Shown here in pieces: positions 1-7,284 of a DNA stretch of 35,645 nt. The notes beneath the pieces are model-generated. The model ran no database searches. It saw only the letters and a program-made list of their open reading frames with translations, and was not told the DNA's origin. How positions within the stretch are numbered: the first letter of the stretch is position 1; every line of letters starts with the position of its first letter. The stretch is taken from NCBI GenBank assembly GCA_963579925.1, contig CAUZJA010000004.1:1-35645 (forward strand), given 5' to 3'. Both the position numbers and the translations under genes were made by a program. Source of the DNA: UBA1151 sp963579925 (GTDB taxonomy: Bacteria; Chloroflexota; Dehalococcoidia; Lucifugimonadales; Lucifugimonadaceae).

Positions 1-26
1 GGGTCGGGCGCGGGTACGATTATCGG

Positions 27-659
27 ATGGACATATTCCTCATTCGCCACGGTGAAACAGAGATTGGCGATGATCATCTCTACCCCAACAACGCCAGCCT
101 CACTGAGCTGGGCCAGAGACAGGCCGACGCCGCCTGCAAAGCTCTCAGAGATGCCGGCATAACGCACATCTTCACCAGCAACCTACAGCGCGCCAAAGAG
201 TCCGCAACACGGGCTGTGGAGTTCACCGGGTTGTCACCGGTGGCGCTGGAAGGACTGGACGAAGTCCGCATCGGTGACCTCCGAGAAGCTCCAATAGAGG
301 CCATAAAACGGCGCCTCTACAACGGTGTGCCGGTGGCAGACTTTACTGAGTTCGACGGCGAAAGCACGCCGGAATTTGAGGAGCGAATCATCTACTCCTT
401 CACACGGGATATTGTGGAGATGCTCGACGAAAATACCCGTCCGGCGCTCTTCGTCCACGGCGGCACAATCAGCGTTTTGCTAGACTACGCGGAGGGCAAA
501 AGATTTGAGCCGTTGATGCTCCGTGAGGTCCCCAACAGCTCCATCACTGTGGCCAACGTGACAGACAAAAAGCTGGTGATATCTTCGCAGCCGTCAGCCG
601 ACCATCTTGCCGACATTGGCGTGACGCACATGGCCCGACCGGACCGGAATCCAGACTAG
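27..659 (+). CDS. Histidine phosphatase (phosphoglycerate mutase-like) family protein
   Basis: This 210-aa cytosolic protein belongs to the histidine phosphatase superfamily, which uses a phospho-histidine intermediate to remove or move phosphate groups. The N-terminal strand ends in the RHGE signature at residues 7-10, with His8 the expected nucleophile. Arg55 (in SNLQRAKES) and Glu79 match the usual phosphate-pocket and acid positions, and the second catalytic His is His144 in LFVHGGT. Length is normal for a compact member. The substrate cannot be told from sequence; sugar phosphates, alpha-ribazole phosphate or a small metabolite are all possible. The ATG begins 26 bases into the window, so upstream context is missing. 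The stop codon overlaps that of the convergent DUF5343 gene. Confidence 0.9.
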   Translation: MDIFLIRHGETEIGDDHLYPNNASLTELGQRQADAACKALRDAGITHIFTSNLQRAKESATRAVEFTGLSPVALEGLDEVRIGDLREAPIEAIKRRLYNGVPVADFTEFDGESTPEFEERIIYSFTRDIVEMLDENTRPALFVHGGTISVLLDYAEGKRFEPLMLREVPNSSITVANVTDKKLVISSQPSADHLADIGVTHMARPDRNPD

Positions 660-1351
660 TCTGAAGCTTCCTCTGCAGGGCTGGTAGCCGCCGGATTTCC
701 GCCCAGGTTTTCGTAAAGCTTGCCAATGCCTTCCAGCCACTTCGCTTGAACCTGTGCCTCCCATGTCGGATCAAAATCCGGGTACTTTTCCAGCACCATT
801 TCCGCCAGTGATCGGGCCGTACTAGAGGCATCCGCAACAGGTCGGCCAGCCGCGCTAGCTGAGCCAGTCTGTCGGGGTCGTGCAGGGGCTGATGCGCGCT
901 TGGTGTGGCGACGCGCAAGGATGTACTGAGACAGCTCAATCCCTGCATCCTGCGCAGCCTGTACGAAGAAATTTTCGCACTTCCTGAGCACGCCTTCACG
1001 GGCACCATAGACTTTGAAAGCCTCTGTGATTTGGGCCTTGGTGGAGCGCTCCAAATCAAGCCGGAAGATGGGCACATAGTGGCGCTCCAGAATTGATGTC
1101 AGCACCGCTCGACGCTCGTCGCCCTCCGCGTGAACCAGCTTCTCAAGTGCTGGAGTTGGGCGGCCATCCTCGTCCGTAAGTTCCAGAACTTTCAGCGCCG
1201 TCATTAGCTGAATTCCAGAAGATCCCGAATAACGGGCACCCCAAACACTGCGGTCAATTCTTGCGGGAATGCCGTCACATAACTGGTCAGTGAAGTTCCG
1301 GAATGTGCGGTATGGCACATACGGAGGAATTTGAAGTTGGCCTTCAACCAT
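656..1351 (-). CDS. DUF5343 family protein
   Basis: The protein opens with PPYVPYRTFRNF and continues through GIPARIDRSVW, a block I recognise from DUF5343 proteins. About 150 residues of mostly helical, winged-helix-like sequence follow. From about residue 150 there is an Ala/Ser/Arg-rich linker and a second helical segment. I chose the ATG at 1351 because GGAG and GGGAAAG lie just upstream; an in-frame ATG at 1423 would add 24 residues that do not resemble the family. No enzymatic residues are evident and the function is unknown. From general knowledge, DUF5343 genes often sit in accessory or mobile regions. It is divergent from the ParB-like gene, and its TAG stop shares a CTAG palindrome with the stop of the facing phosphatase gene. 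Confidence 0.75.
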   Translation of the reverse strand: MVEGQLQIPPYVPYRTFRNFTDQLCDGIPARIDRSVWGARYSGSSGIQLMTALKVLELTDEDGRPTPALEKLVHAEGDERRAVLTSILERHYVPIFRLDLERSTKAQITEAFKVYGAREGVLRKCENFFVQAAQDAGIELSQYILARRHTKRASAPARPRQTGSASAAGRPVADASSTARSLAEMVLEKYPDFDPTWEAQVQAKWLEGIGKLYENLGGNPAATSPAEEASD

Positions 1352-1483
1352 CTTTCCCACTCCGGGGATACACGTGGAATCAAGTTCAAGAACCACCCTA
1401 CCCCAGCAAAGTTCCCAATTCAACCATACTCAAGAATTCCCGTGGACAGTTTTTGATTTTACTTTTAGGAACTTAGAGAATTG

Positions 1484-2467
1484 ATGTCGTGTACTTCAAC
1501 CGATACGCACTTCCGTATCGCATATCAATCGACAGGTAGAGACCAGAACATGTTGATACCCGTAGGACAGATCGTAGCCGATCCAGCGCAACAAGATAGA
1601 GAGCTGGAAAGTAAGACAGGCCCCGACCTTCGCAAGGGCCTGAGCAACGTAGGGACGAACCAGCCGGTGGTGGTCCGCCAGACCAATGACCAGACCAACG
1701 GCAGCAGGTCCTTCATGATCGTTGTCGGCGAGCGTCGATGGCGCGTGGCCAACTCAGAAGGCCAGAGCGAAATCGAGTGCGAAATTCGCGACGAACTGAA
1801 TGAGCAGGAGATCCGAGAACTCCAGCTCAGCGAGAGCTACCACCACGAGTCGGTGCCCTCCATGAAAATGGGCAAATCATTTCTGGAGTACCGCGAAAGT
1901 TTCGGCATAAGCCAGCAAGAACTCGCCCGCCGAACAGGCATCACACCCGGCACGATTCATCACTACGAAAGCCTGGTCCGAAACCTTGCTCCAGACCTCG
2001 GTGAAAGAGTCGCCTCCAAGGAACTCACTTTCAAAGAAGGGCGCTCCATCGCTGACATTGACGGCCACGATCGGCAGCGTGAAATCGCCGAGCCATTTAT
2101 TAGCGGTCGGCTCAGCTCCGTCTACGTGGAAAAGATCGTGGGCTACGCCAAGAAGAACCCCACGAAACCGGTTGCGCAAATTCTGGAAGACGTCCTCCGC
2201 GGCACCAAGGCTGAAAAGCGCGTGCAGAAAGAAGTCGTCGCACCACCAAAGGCCGGAGTCGACATCTCAAAGCTTGAAGGGGTAGCGCTCGATATCGCTG
2301 GAGAACTAGACCTCCTACCGCTCCAGGTAATTCCTGAGTACCGACGACTCAACATCATCTCCACCCTCCGCATCCTGGACGCGAAAGTCCAGGGAGCCAT
2401 TGGGTTCCTCAGTACCAGCCATCCACGCACAGGGATGCCTCAACCTCTCCTGAAAGAGGTCCACTAG
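1484..2467 (+). CDS. ParB/RepB/Spo0J-like DNA-binding protein (orphan)
   Basis: A ParB N-terminal-like domain begins at MLIPVGQIVADP and includes GERRWRVANSEGQ, the ParB box that binds CTP in true ParB proteins. A helix-turn-helix follows (SQQELARRTGITPGTIHHYESLVR), then a helical C-terminal region. No ParA lies nearby, so this is more likely an orphan ParB-like regulator or an accessory-element protein than the chromosomal segregation ParB. The start is uncertain: TTG 1481 and ATG 1484 have AGGA about 10-13 bases upstream, while ATG 1550 begins exactly at the conserved domain. If 1550 is the true start, the inverted repeat at 1501-1520 lies in the 5' leader and could be an autoregulatory site. 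Strong GC-rich hairpin after the gene. Confidence 0.8.
   Translation: MSCTSTDTHFRIAYQSTGRDQNMLIPVGQIVADPAQQDRELESKTGPDLRKGLSNVGTNQPVVVRQTNDQTNGSRSFMIVVGERRWRVANSEGQSEIECEIRDELNEQEIRELQLSESYHHESVPSMKMGKSFLEYRESFGISQQELARRTGITPGTIHHYESLVRNLAPDLGERVASKELTFKEGRSIADIDGHDRQREIAEPFISGRLSSVYVEKIVGYAKKNPTKPVAQILEDVLRGTKAEKRVQKEVVAPPKAGVDISKLEGVALDIAGELDLLPLQVIPEYRRLNIISTLRILDAKVQGAIGFLSTSHPRTGMPQPLLKEVH
1501..1520. promoter_or_regulatory. Inverted repeat CGATACG-N6-CGTATCG at the start of the parB-like gene
   Basis: Arms of 7 bp (1501-1507 and 1514-1520) pair perfectly around a 6-base spacer. The repeat sits inside the first codons of the longest reading of the ParB-like gene, or about 30 bases upstream of the alternative start at 1550. 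ParB-type and helix-turn-helix proteins commonly bind such palindromes, so an operator or parS-like site is an inference. There is no second copy that I can see in the window. Confidence 0.35.
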
Positions 2468-2534
2468 CTAACACCTACAGGTGCGGACACACCTGTGTTA
2501 ACACAGCGCCAACCCCGCGAGCGCTGAAAGCGAT

Positions 2535-2570
2535 GCCCCTCCCCATGCCCCCGGGGAGGGGCTCCTCTTT
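2535..2570 (+). terminator. Probable terminator of the parB-like gene
   Basis: GCCCCTCCCC at 2535-2544 pairs perfectly with GGGGAGGGGC at 2553-2562 across an 8-base loop, and is followed by TCCTCTTT. It lies 68 bases after the ParB-like stop. The tail is only moderately T-rich, so factor-independent termination is likely but not certain; the sequence also resembles a common dispersed hairpin. Confidence 0.5.
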
Positions 2571-2628
2571 AACAGCGGCGCTGGTACTGGCGACAATGCC
2601 GCGGGTGCCGAGCAGCAATACGTCGAAT

Positions 2629-2665
2629 GTCATCCCCGAGCCGCTTCGGCATCCGGGATCTCAGC
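2629..2665. repeat. GTCATCC...GGGATCTCAGC dispersed repeat, copy 1
   Basis: This runs from GTCATCCCCGAG to CGGGATCTCAGC and can fold through ATCCC/GGGAT. The same end sequences recur at 24745-24781 and, inverted, at 24846-24880, which defines a dispersed family with conserved ends and variable middles. Confidence 0.55.
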
Positions 2666-2723
2666 ACCGTCAACCGCCACGGGCCATCAACCACACCCAT
2701 CCGCTCGTCAACTATGGCCGCGT

Positions 2724-2773
2724 CCAAAGTTGTCATCCTGCGAGCCGATGCGGCCGAAGGATGACAACTTTGG
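2724..2773. repeat. Perfect 16-bp inverted repeat with GTCATCC core
   Basis: CCAAAGTTGTCATCCT (2724-2739) and AGGATGACAACTTTGG (2758-2773) are exact reverse complements around an 18-base loop. The GTCATCCT core links it to the repeat family at 2629 and 24745. There is no T-run, so a terminator is less likely than a mobile palindrome. Confidence 0.7.
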
Positions 2774-2791
2774 CAGATCGGCATAATCCCG

Positions 2792-2814
2792 GCAGTGGCG
2801 GGTCTAAGACCCGC
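2792..2814. repeat. REP-like palindrome, GGGTCTAAGACCC type
   Basis: GCGGGTCT (2798-2805) and AGACCCGC (2807-2814) form a perfect 8-bp palindrome around one base. It is preceded by GCAGTG, a degenerate form of the GTAG head seen in the other copies at 16.8-16.9 kb and 24.65 kb. Confidence 0.6.
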
Positions 2815-2939
2815 TCCCCGCCAGCCACACCTGAATAATCGCGAAAATACCGCCCTGTTAAACAAAAAGGGACAGGTCCAAAAACCCACCCCTTCGATAT
2901 CGCGTAACGGCAATTCATGAATTGCCCACGCCGATAACC

Positions 2940-3244
2940 CTAGTCCTTGTGCTCCACAATGATCGCTCGGATCTCAGTGTCGCCAATGTTGTGGACCTGG
3001 TGAGTCCACGCCTCGCTGAACATCACATGGCCGCTGGGAATTTCCGCTTCCATGCTGTCGGCGCCTGGAATATCGATCTTCGCCTTGCCGCCAGAGATGA
3101 AGTAGACGTTCTCTGCTGTGTGCGAGTGGAGAATATCAGTCTCACCAGCCGGCAGAATCATCTCACGATTCGCGTCCGCTCATTCTCACCAAGGAGCTTG
3201 TAGTGAGCTGGGTCAACTTTAGTTGTGTCAATGTAATCGGCCAT
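2940..3244 (-). pseudogene. Cupin-domain protein, broken by a single-base frameshift
   Basis: Reading from ATG 3244 (SD GGGAGG just upstream) gives MADYIDTTKVDPAHYKLLGE...RIVR and then a TGA at 3158-3160. The continuation in another frame begins at ATG 3161 and reads MILPAGETDILHSHTAENVYF...HVMFSEAWTHQVHNIGDTEIRAIIVEHKD, a typical small single-cupin protein of about 100 residues with metal-binding His in HSHTAE. The family normally reads straight through this junction as R-[IV]-[VE]-x-[LM]-x-PAGE, so one base seems to be missing near 3161-3165 (GTGAGATG where GTGGAGATG would restore the frame). The two frames overlap as ATGA, so translational coupling is formally possible. It is divergent from the Ldh2/amidohydrolase operon, whose pathway it may have served. 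Confidence 0.7.
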
Positions 3245-3278
3245 GCGTCCTCCCGGGACAACCTAATTTAGATACCAC

Positions 3279-3306
3279 CACGGCTCTCGTGCCGTGCTTC
3301 TATAAT
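3279..3306 (+). promoter_or_regulatory. Promoter with perfect TATAAT and adjacent operator-like palindrome
   Basis: TATAAT occurs at 3301-3306, about 100 bases before the Ldh2 start. Immediately upstream CACGGC (3279-3284) and GCCGTG (3291-3296) form a 6-bp inverted repeat over the position where a -35 box would be, and no good TTGACA match is present. A regulator bound here could control both the Ldh2 operon and the divergent cupin gene. A start site just after TATAAT also argues against using the in-frame ATG at 3310. Confidence 0.45.
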
Positions 3307-3408
3307 TTGATGCATACCACGCTAACAAAATTCGAGTGCGCAGACGATGCCCAGTGGGTGTACGATTGCGCGCCAAACGACTATGCCAATTGCGGAGGAT
3401 TCCACCTG

Positions 3409-4500
3409 ATGCTTGAGCGGTTCCACGTTCCCGTAGAAGACCGGGTTTACGTCAAGCAAGAAAAGATGCGGGCAGCCACGGAAACTATCTTTAAGAAGAT
3501 GGGGCTTACCGAAGAGGACGCAGCGCTCTCCGCTGACGTCCTGATACTTAGCGACATGCGGGGCTGTGAGACCCACGGCGTTTCCAACATGTTGCGCCAG
3601 TACGTAGCCGGATATAACAGTGGCGATATCATCGCTCAACCTAAGATCACCACTATTCGAGAGTCGCCCACTACGGCAACCATGGACGGAGGAGGCGGTC
3701 TTGGACTCCACACAGCGCCCGTTGCAATGAACGTGGCAATTGAGAAGGCCAAGAAGCATGGCATGGCCTCCGTCACCATGCGGAACAGTCGCCACCTTGG
3801 TATGGCCGCATACCACGCAATGATGGCGTTGGAACATGACATGATCGGTCTCTGCATGACCGGCGGTGGCGGATCAGTCGGCAACTTCGGCATGGTGCCA
3901 ACATTTGGCACGGAATCTCGATTCGGCACCAACCCAATCGCCTGGGCCGCACCCGCAGACAAGATGCCCCCATTTGTATTCGACGTTGCCACCACGCAAG
4001 TAGCAGGCAACAAACTCTTGCTGGCAGAGCGCATCGGCGCAAAGCTCGAACCGGGCTGGATCACCGACAACGATGGCATTCCAATCATGGAGCCAACCGA
4101 TCTCCCACCCCGTGGTGAATACCGCATGCTGCCATTTGGCGGCACCCGTGAGAACGGTTCCCACAAGGGCTACGGATTCGCCGCAGTCGTCTACATCCTC
4201 TGCCAGACCCTGGCCGGATCAGGATGGGACGCCCCATCGGGCGGCGGCCACCACTTCATGGTCTACAACATCGACGCCTTCACAGACGTTGCCAAGTTCA
4301 AGTCAGACATGGATGACTTCCTTGAGGGCCTCAACAACACCAAGCCTGCACCCGGCCACGACGAGGTCGTCTACGCAGGGCTGCCAGAATCTCGTGAACT
4401 TGAAGAACGAACGAAAAACGGCATCCCATACCACCGAGAAGTAATCGACTGGTTCCACTCCATCAGCGGCGAACTAGACCTCGGCATCCAGCTACCTTGA
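3409..4500 (+). CDS. Ldh2 family malate/lactate/ureidoglycolate-type dehydrogenase, copy A
   Basis: This 363-aa protein belongs to the Ldh2/YiaK/AllD family of NAD(P)H-dependent oxidoreductases, which interconvert 2-hydroxy and 2-oxo acids and do not have a classical Rossmann fold. Visible landmarks are ETHGVSNM (His56), the RNSRHLG segment with the expected catalytic His129, FDVATTQVAGNK and GSHKGYGFA in the cofactor-binding half. I chose ATG 3409 because it aligns with the start of copy B and has GGAGG at 3394-3398; the upstream in-frame stretch is unlike the family. It is first in an operon with an amidohydrolase and a second Ldh2 gene of roughly 60 percent identity by eye. The substrate is unknown. 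Confidence 0.9.
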   Translation: MLERFHVPVEDRVYVKQEKMRAATETIFKKMGLTEEDAALSADVLILSDMRGCETHGVSNMLRQYVAGYNSGDIIAQPKITTIRESPTTATMDGGGGLGLHTAPVAMNVAIEKAKKHGMASVTMRNSRHLGMAAYHAMMALEHDMIGLCMTGGGGSVGNFGMVPTFGTESRFGTNPIAWAAPADKMPPFVFDVATTQVAGNKLLLAERIGAKLEPGWITDNDGIPIMEPTDLPPRGEYRMLPFGGTRENGSHKGYGFAAVVYILCQTLAGSGWDAPSGGGHHFMVYNIDAFTDVAKFKSDMDDFLEGLNNTKPAPGHDEVVYAGLPESRELEERTKNGIPYHREVIDWFHSISGELDLGIQLP

Positions 4501-4509
4501 GTTCTTACT

Positions 4510-4530
4510 CCCTCTCCCCATGGGAGAGGG
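4510..4530. repeat. CCCTCTCCC-CAT-GGGAGAGGG hairpin between operon genes
   Basis: A perfect 9-bp stem with a 3-base loop is followed by CTTGGGTGAGGG. This is a dispersed hairpin type seen in many bacterial genomes. It lies in the 57-base gap between the Ldh2 and amidohydrolase stops and starts, where it could affect mRNA stability or cause partial termination. There is no T-tract. Confidence 0.6.
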
Positions 4531-4557
4531 CTTGGGTGAGGGCGCGTTAGTCCTACC

Positions 4558-5799
4558 ATGAAGGCACTTCTCCACGGAACGCTAATCGACGGCACCGGCG
4601 CAGACCCGGTCTCCGACGCCACCATCGTCATTGACGACGATGGCAGTATCACTGGTGTGGGCGCAGGCATTGAGCCTCCGCGCGACGCAGACGTAATCGA
4701 CCTCTCAGGCCGTACGCTCATGCCCGGCCTGATCGACTGCCACGTCCACCTGTTCCTGCAGTTCAGGGATCTGGAGGCCGATGCACTGGCATCGCTCACC
4801 ACGCGCGTGTTTGAAGCTGCCGACCGAGCAAAGCGCACCCTGGACGCTGGCGTCACGTCTATCCGAGACGTTGGAGGCGCGCCGAGCGGCTTCAAGTTGG
4901 CGGCCCAACGTGGGCTATTCGCCTCCCCTCGCATGAACATCGCTGTCTCCATCATTTCTCAGTCCGGTGGCCACGGCGACTATGCTCTACCCAGCAGCAT
5001 CAAACATCCCTGGATGGCAGCGATGCTCAGCAACGAAACAGAGTGGCCGAATTCCGTTGGCGATGGAGTTGAGGGCGTCACAAAGGTTGCTCGAGAGACG
5101 TTTCGGGCTGGTGCGGACTTCCTCAAGATCTGCACCACCGGTGGACTCAGCCTCCCGAACGAAGACCCCCATCACACCCAGTTCACCGTCGACGAAATCA
5201 AGGCGATGGTAGCGGAAGCAAACGCCAGGAATAGCTACGTGGCCGCCCATGCACAAGGCCTGCAAGGCATCAAGAACGCCCTCGATGGCGGCGTACGTAC
5301 CATCGAGCACGGCTACTTCATGGACGAAGAAGTGGCCGATCAAATGGTGGAGCAGGGCACATACCTGGTTCCAACCGCACATCTCACCAACGGACGGCTC
5401 AGAAGAGAAGCAGACAACCCCGGTAGCGTTCCAGAAGATGTCATCGAACGCAGCAACGTCGTAACGGCCAACTTGAAGATGGCCTACGACAAGGGCGTCA
5501 CCATCTCCATGGGGACCGACGTTGGCGTCGGTGAGCACGGCACCAATGCTGAAGACCTGACTGCCCTGGTCGACCTGACCGGGATGTCGCCAATGCAGGC
5601 CATCGTCGCCGCCACGAAAACAGCTTCCGAATGTAACCGCACGGACAATCAAGTCGGCACACTCACCCCGGGCAAACTCGCGGACCTTCTCGTTGTCCAT
5701 GGCGATCCACTCGCTGATATCAAGGCGCTCGAAAACAAGTCCAACCTGCTCCTGATCATGCAGGGTGGCAACGCTCACAAAGACCTGATCACCAGCTAA
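4558..5799 (+). CDS. Metal-dependent amidohydrolase (imidazolonepropionase/Xaa-Pro dipeptidase-like)
   Basis: This 413-aa amidohydrolase-superfamily enzyme hydrolyses C-N or related bonds in a cyclic amide, N-acyl compound or dipeptide. A small beta domain (about 1-55, and again at the C-terminus with PGKLADLLVVHGDP) flanks a TIM barrel. The metal ligands are all present: His62 and His64 in DCHVHLF, Lys190 in DFLKICTTGG (candidate carboxylated lysine), His231 in YVAAHAQG, His251 in TIEHGYF and Asp321 in SMGTDVG. It lies 57 bases after Ldh2 copy A and 15 bases before copy B. That suggests it releases a hydroxy- or oxo-acid which the dehydrogenases then oxidise or reduce. The precise substrate cannot be read from sequence. 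Confidence 0.9.
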   Translation: MKALLHGTLIDGTGADPVSDATIVIDDDGSITGVGAGIEPPRDADVIDLSGRTLMPGLIDCHVHLFLQFRDLEADALASLTTRVFEAADRAKRTLDAGVTSIRDVGGAPSGFKLAAQRGLFASPRMNIAVSIISQSGGHGDYALPSSIKHPWMAAMLSNETEWPNSVGDGVEGVTKVARETFRAGADFLKICTTGGLSLPNEDPHHTQFTVDEIKAMVAEANARNSYVAAHAQGLQGIKNALDGGVRTIEHGYFMDEEVADQMVEQGTYLVPTAHLTNGRLRREADNPGSVPEDVIERSNVVTANLKMAYDKGVTISMGTDVGVGEHGTNAEDLTALVDLTGMSPMQAIVAATKTASECNRTDNQVGTLTPGKLADLLVVHGDPLADIKALENKSNLLLIMQGGNAHKDLITS

Positions 5800-5814
5800 T
5801 TCCGGAGTTGCATC

Positions 5815-6903
5815 ATGCTTGAACGATTCAAAGTGCCAGAGAAAGATCGCGTATACGTGAAGCGTGAAGCGATGCAACTCGCCACCGAGACCGTGTTCAA
5901 GGCATCGGGTCTCTCCGATGAGGACGCCAAGCTCTCCGCCGATGTCCTGATGCTCAGCGACATGCGAGGCTGCGAGACACACGGCGTCTCCAACATGCTT
6001 CGCCGCTACGTCGACTGGTATGACGACGGCACCATCACCGCAACTCCAAACGTTCGCATTACACGAGAGTCAGACGCCACCGCCAACATGGACGGTGGAA
6101 TGGGCCTTGGCCTCCACGTCGGACCCAAGGCGATGAAACTGGCCATTGAGAAGGCCGACAAGTTCGGCATGGGTTCGGTAACAGTCCACAACACGTCGCA
6201 CCTGGGCATGCTGGCATACCACTCCATGATGGCCATGGAGCACGATATGATCGGCGTCACCGTCATCGCCGGAAACCCATTGTCCATGGCGCCAACATTC
6301 GGCGCAGAGCTGCGTCTTGCCACCAACCCCTGGGCCTACGCAGTGCCAGCCGACAAGATGCCGCCATTCGTATTTGACGTAGCAACCACGCAGGTAGCAG
6401 GCAACAAGCTGGGCCTCGCCAAACGAATCGGATCCCCTCTGGAAGATAACTGGATTGCGAACCCAGATGGCTCCCCAATGATGGGTAACCCGCAACTCCC
6501 AGACGATCGAGCCGACTACCTGATGATGCCGTTTGGTGGCACCCGAGAGCAGGGCTCACACAAGGGTTACGGTTTCGCCGCCGTTGCTGAGATCCTCAGC
6601 CAGGTCATGTCCGGCACCGGAGCAGCATTTCTGAACCCCGGATCAATGTCATTCTGGTTCTGCGCCTACAAGATCGAAGCGTTCACAGAAGTGGCCAAGT
6701 TCAAGACAGACATGGACGAGTTCCTGGAAGCACTGGCCACAACACCACCAGCGCCGGGCCACGATCGTGTTCTGTACGCGGGCCTCTCGGAGCACGAAGA
6801 GGTGCAGATTAGAGAGAAAGACGGCATCCCATACCACCACGAGGTGATCGACTGGTTCCGCTCACTCTCAGACGCACGCAACCTGGGGATCGAGCTGGGC
6901 TAA
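5815..6903 (+). CDS. Ldh2 family malate/lactate/ureidoglycolate-type dehydrogenase, copy B
   Basis: This 362-aa paralogue of the gene at 3409 aligns end to end with it. It has the same ETHGVSNM, the catalytic His129 (now in HNTSHLG), FDVATTQVAGNK and GSHKGYGFA landmarks. The clearest differences are in the substrate side: VIAGNPLSMAPTFG replaces a glycine-rich TGGGGSVGNFG, and the loop before the C-terminal lobe (AFLNPGSMSFWF) is longer. The pair may therefore act on different acids or on opposite stereoisomers. Start ATG 5815 has CGGAG upstream. It is last in the operon, and no clear terminator follows. Confidence 0.9.
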   Translation: MLERFKVPEKDRVYVKREAMQLATETVFKASGLSDEDAKLSADVLMLSDMRGCETHGVSNMLRRYVDWYDDGTITATPNVRITRESDATANMDGGMGLGLHVGPKAMKLAIEKADKFGMGSVTVHNTSHLGMLAYHSMMAMEHDMIGVTVIAGNPLSMAPTFGAELRLATNPWAYAVPADKMPPFVFDVATTQVAGNKLGLAKRIGSPLEDNWIANPDGSPMMGNPQLPDDRADYLMMPFGGTREQGSHKGYGFAAVAEILSQVMSGTGAAFLNPGSMSFWFCAYKIEAFTEVAKFKTDMDEFLEALATTPPAPGHDRVLYAGLSEHEEVQIREKDGIPYHHEVIDWFRSLSDARNLGIELG

Positions 6904-7021
6904 CCGCAACGGCATCATCCTGCCAGCAACGGTAGCCATCCCGAGCCTGTCGAAGGGCGGCGGAATCCATCACAGATGGTCCATCAGACAGACCAGCGCG
7001 CGACTTAACAAACGCTAGCTG

Positions 7022-7141
7022 CTATTTGGCTGACTGGTCTTTCGCCCGCTTATCTTCCTCAGCCTGCTTGATCGCCCGACGGGCGACGGCGACAGCGGCT
7101 ACAGAAGCAACAAGGGCAAGAGCCAGAATCAATTTCTTCAT
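7022..7141 (-). CDS. 39-aa single-pass membrane peptide
   Basis: ATG 7141 is preceded by GGGAGGAG at good spacing and opens 39 codons: MKKLILALALVASVAAVAVA, then a basic/acidic tail (RRAIKQAEEDKRAKDQSAK). The N-terminal hydrophobic stretch of about 17 residues fits one transmembrane helix with the charged tail outside the bilayer. The strong Shine-Dalgarno and clean hydrophobic/charged split argue that it is translated. Function is unknown. It lies downstream of the CheY-like gene on the same strand, with a 143-base gap. Confidence 0.55.
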   Translation of the reverse strand: MKKLILALALVASVAAVAVARRAIKQAEEDKRAKDQSAK

Positions 7142-7284
7142 GTGCTCCTCCCGACCACGTGGAGTCGACTTTAACTCTGAATGTAGCGCGTGCATCCGTT
7201 TCGGTCAAAGTTACCCTGTCGTATATAGGGCCGAACAAGCGAGCACGCACAGTAACGCGGGCCTGAAACGAAAGACGATTAGCC

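Larger units (their letters stand above)
2468..2939. other. 472-bp gene-free spacer rich in palindromic repeats
   Basis: No credible gene is found here; the open frames on both strands are arginine/proline-rich repeat translations. The spacer holds the terminator hairpin at 2535, a GTCATCC-type repeat at 2629-2665, a perfect 16-bp inverted repeat at 2724-2773 and a GCGGGTCTAAGACCCGC palindrome at 2798-2814. It looks like a landing site for small repeats between two convergent genes. Confidence 0.6.

Noticed and set aside
2533..2913. Open frames of about 100 codons on both strands in the repeat spacer
   Set aside because: They translate palindromic repeats into Arg/Pro/Ser-rich sequence, lack a ribosome site and show no family resemblance.
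3158..3161. TGA in the cupin gene as a selenocysteine codon
   Set aside because: The cupin continues in a different frame after this TGA, so read-through would not restore the protein.
3223..3408. Upstream in-frame extension of Ldh2 copy A
   Set aside because: It crosses the TATAAT promoter and does not align with copy B; the GGAGG-preceded ATG at 3409 fits the family.
6932..6963. GTAG followed by CCCGAGCCTGTCGAAGGG after Ldh2 copy B
   Set aside because: It resembles a widely dispersed motif, but it is a single copy here with only a weak hairpin, so I did not add it to the GTAG family.
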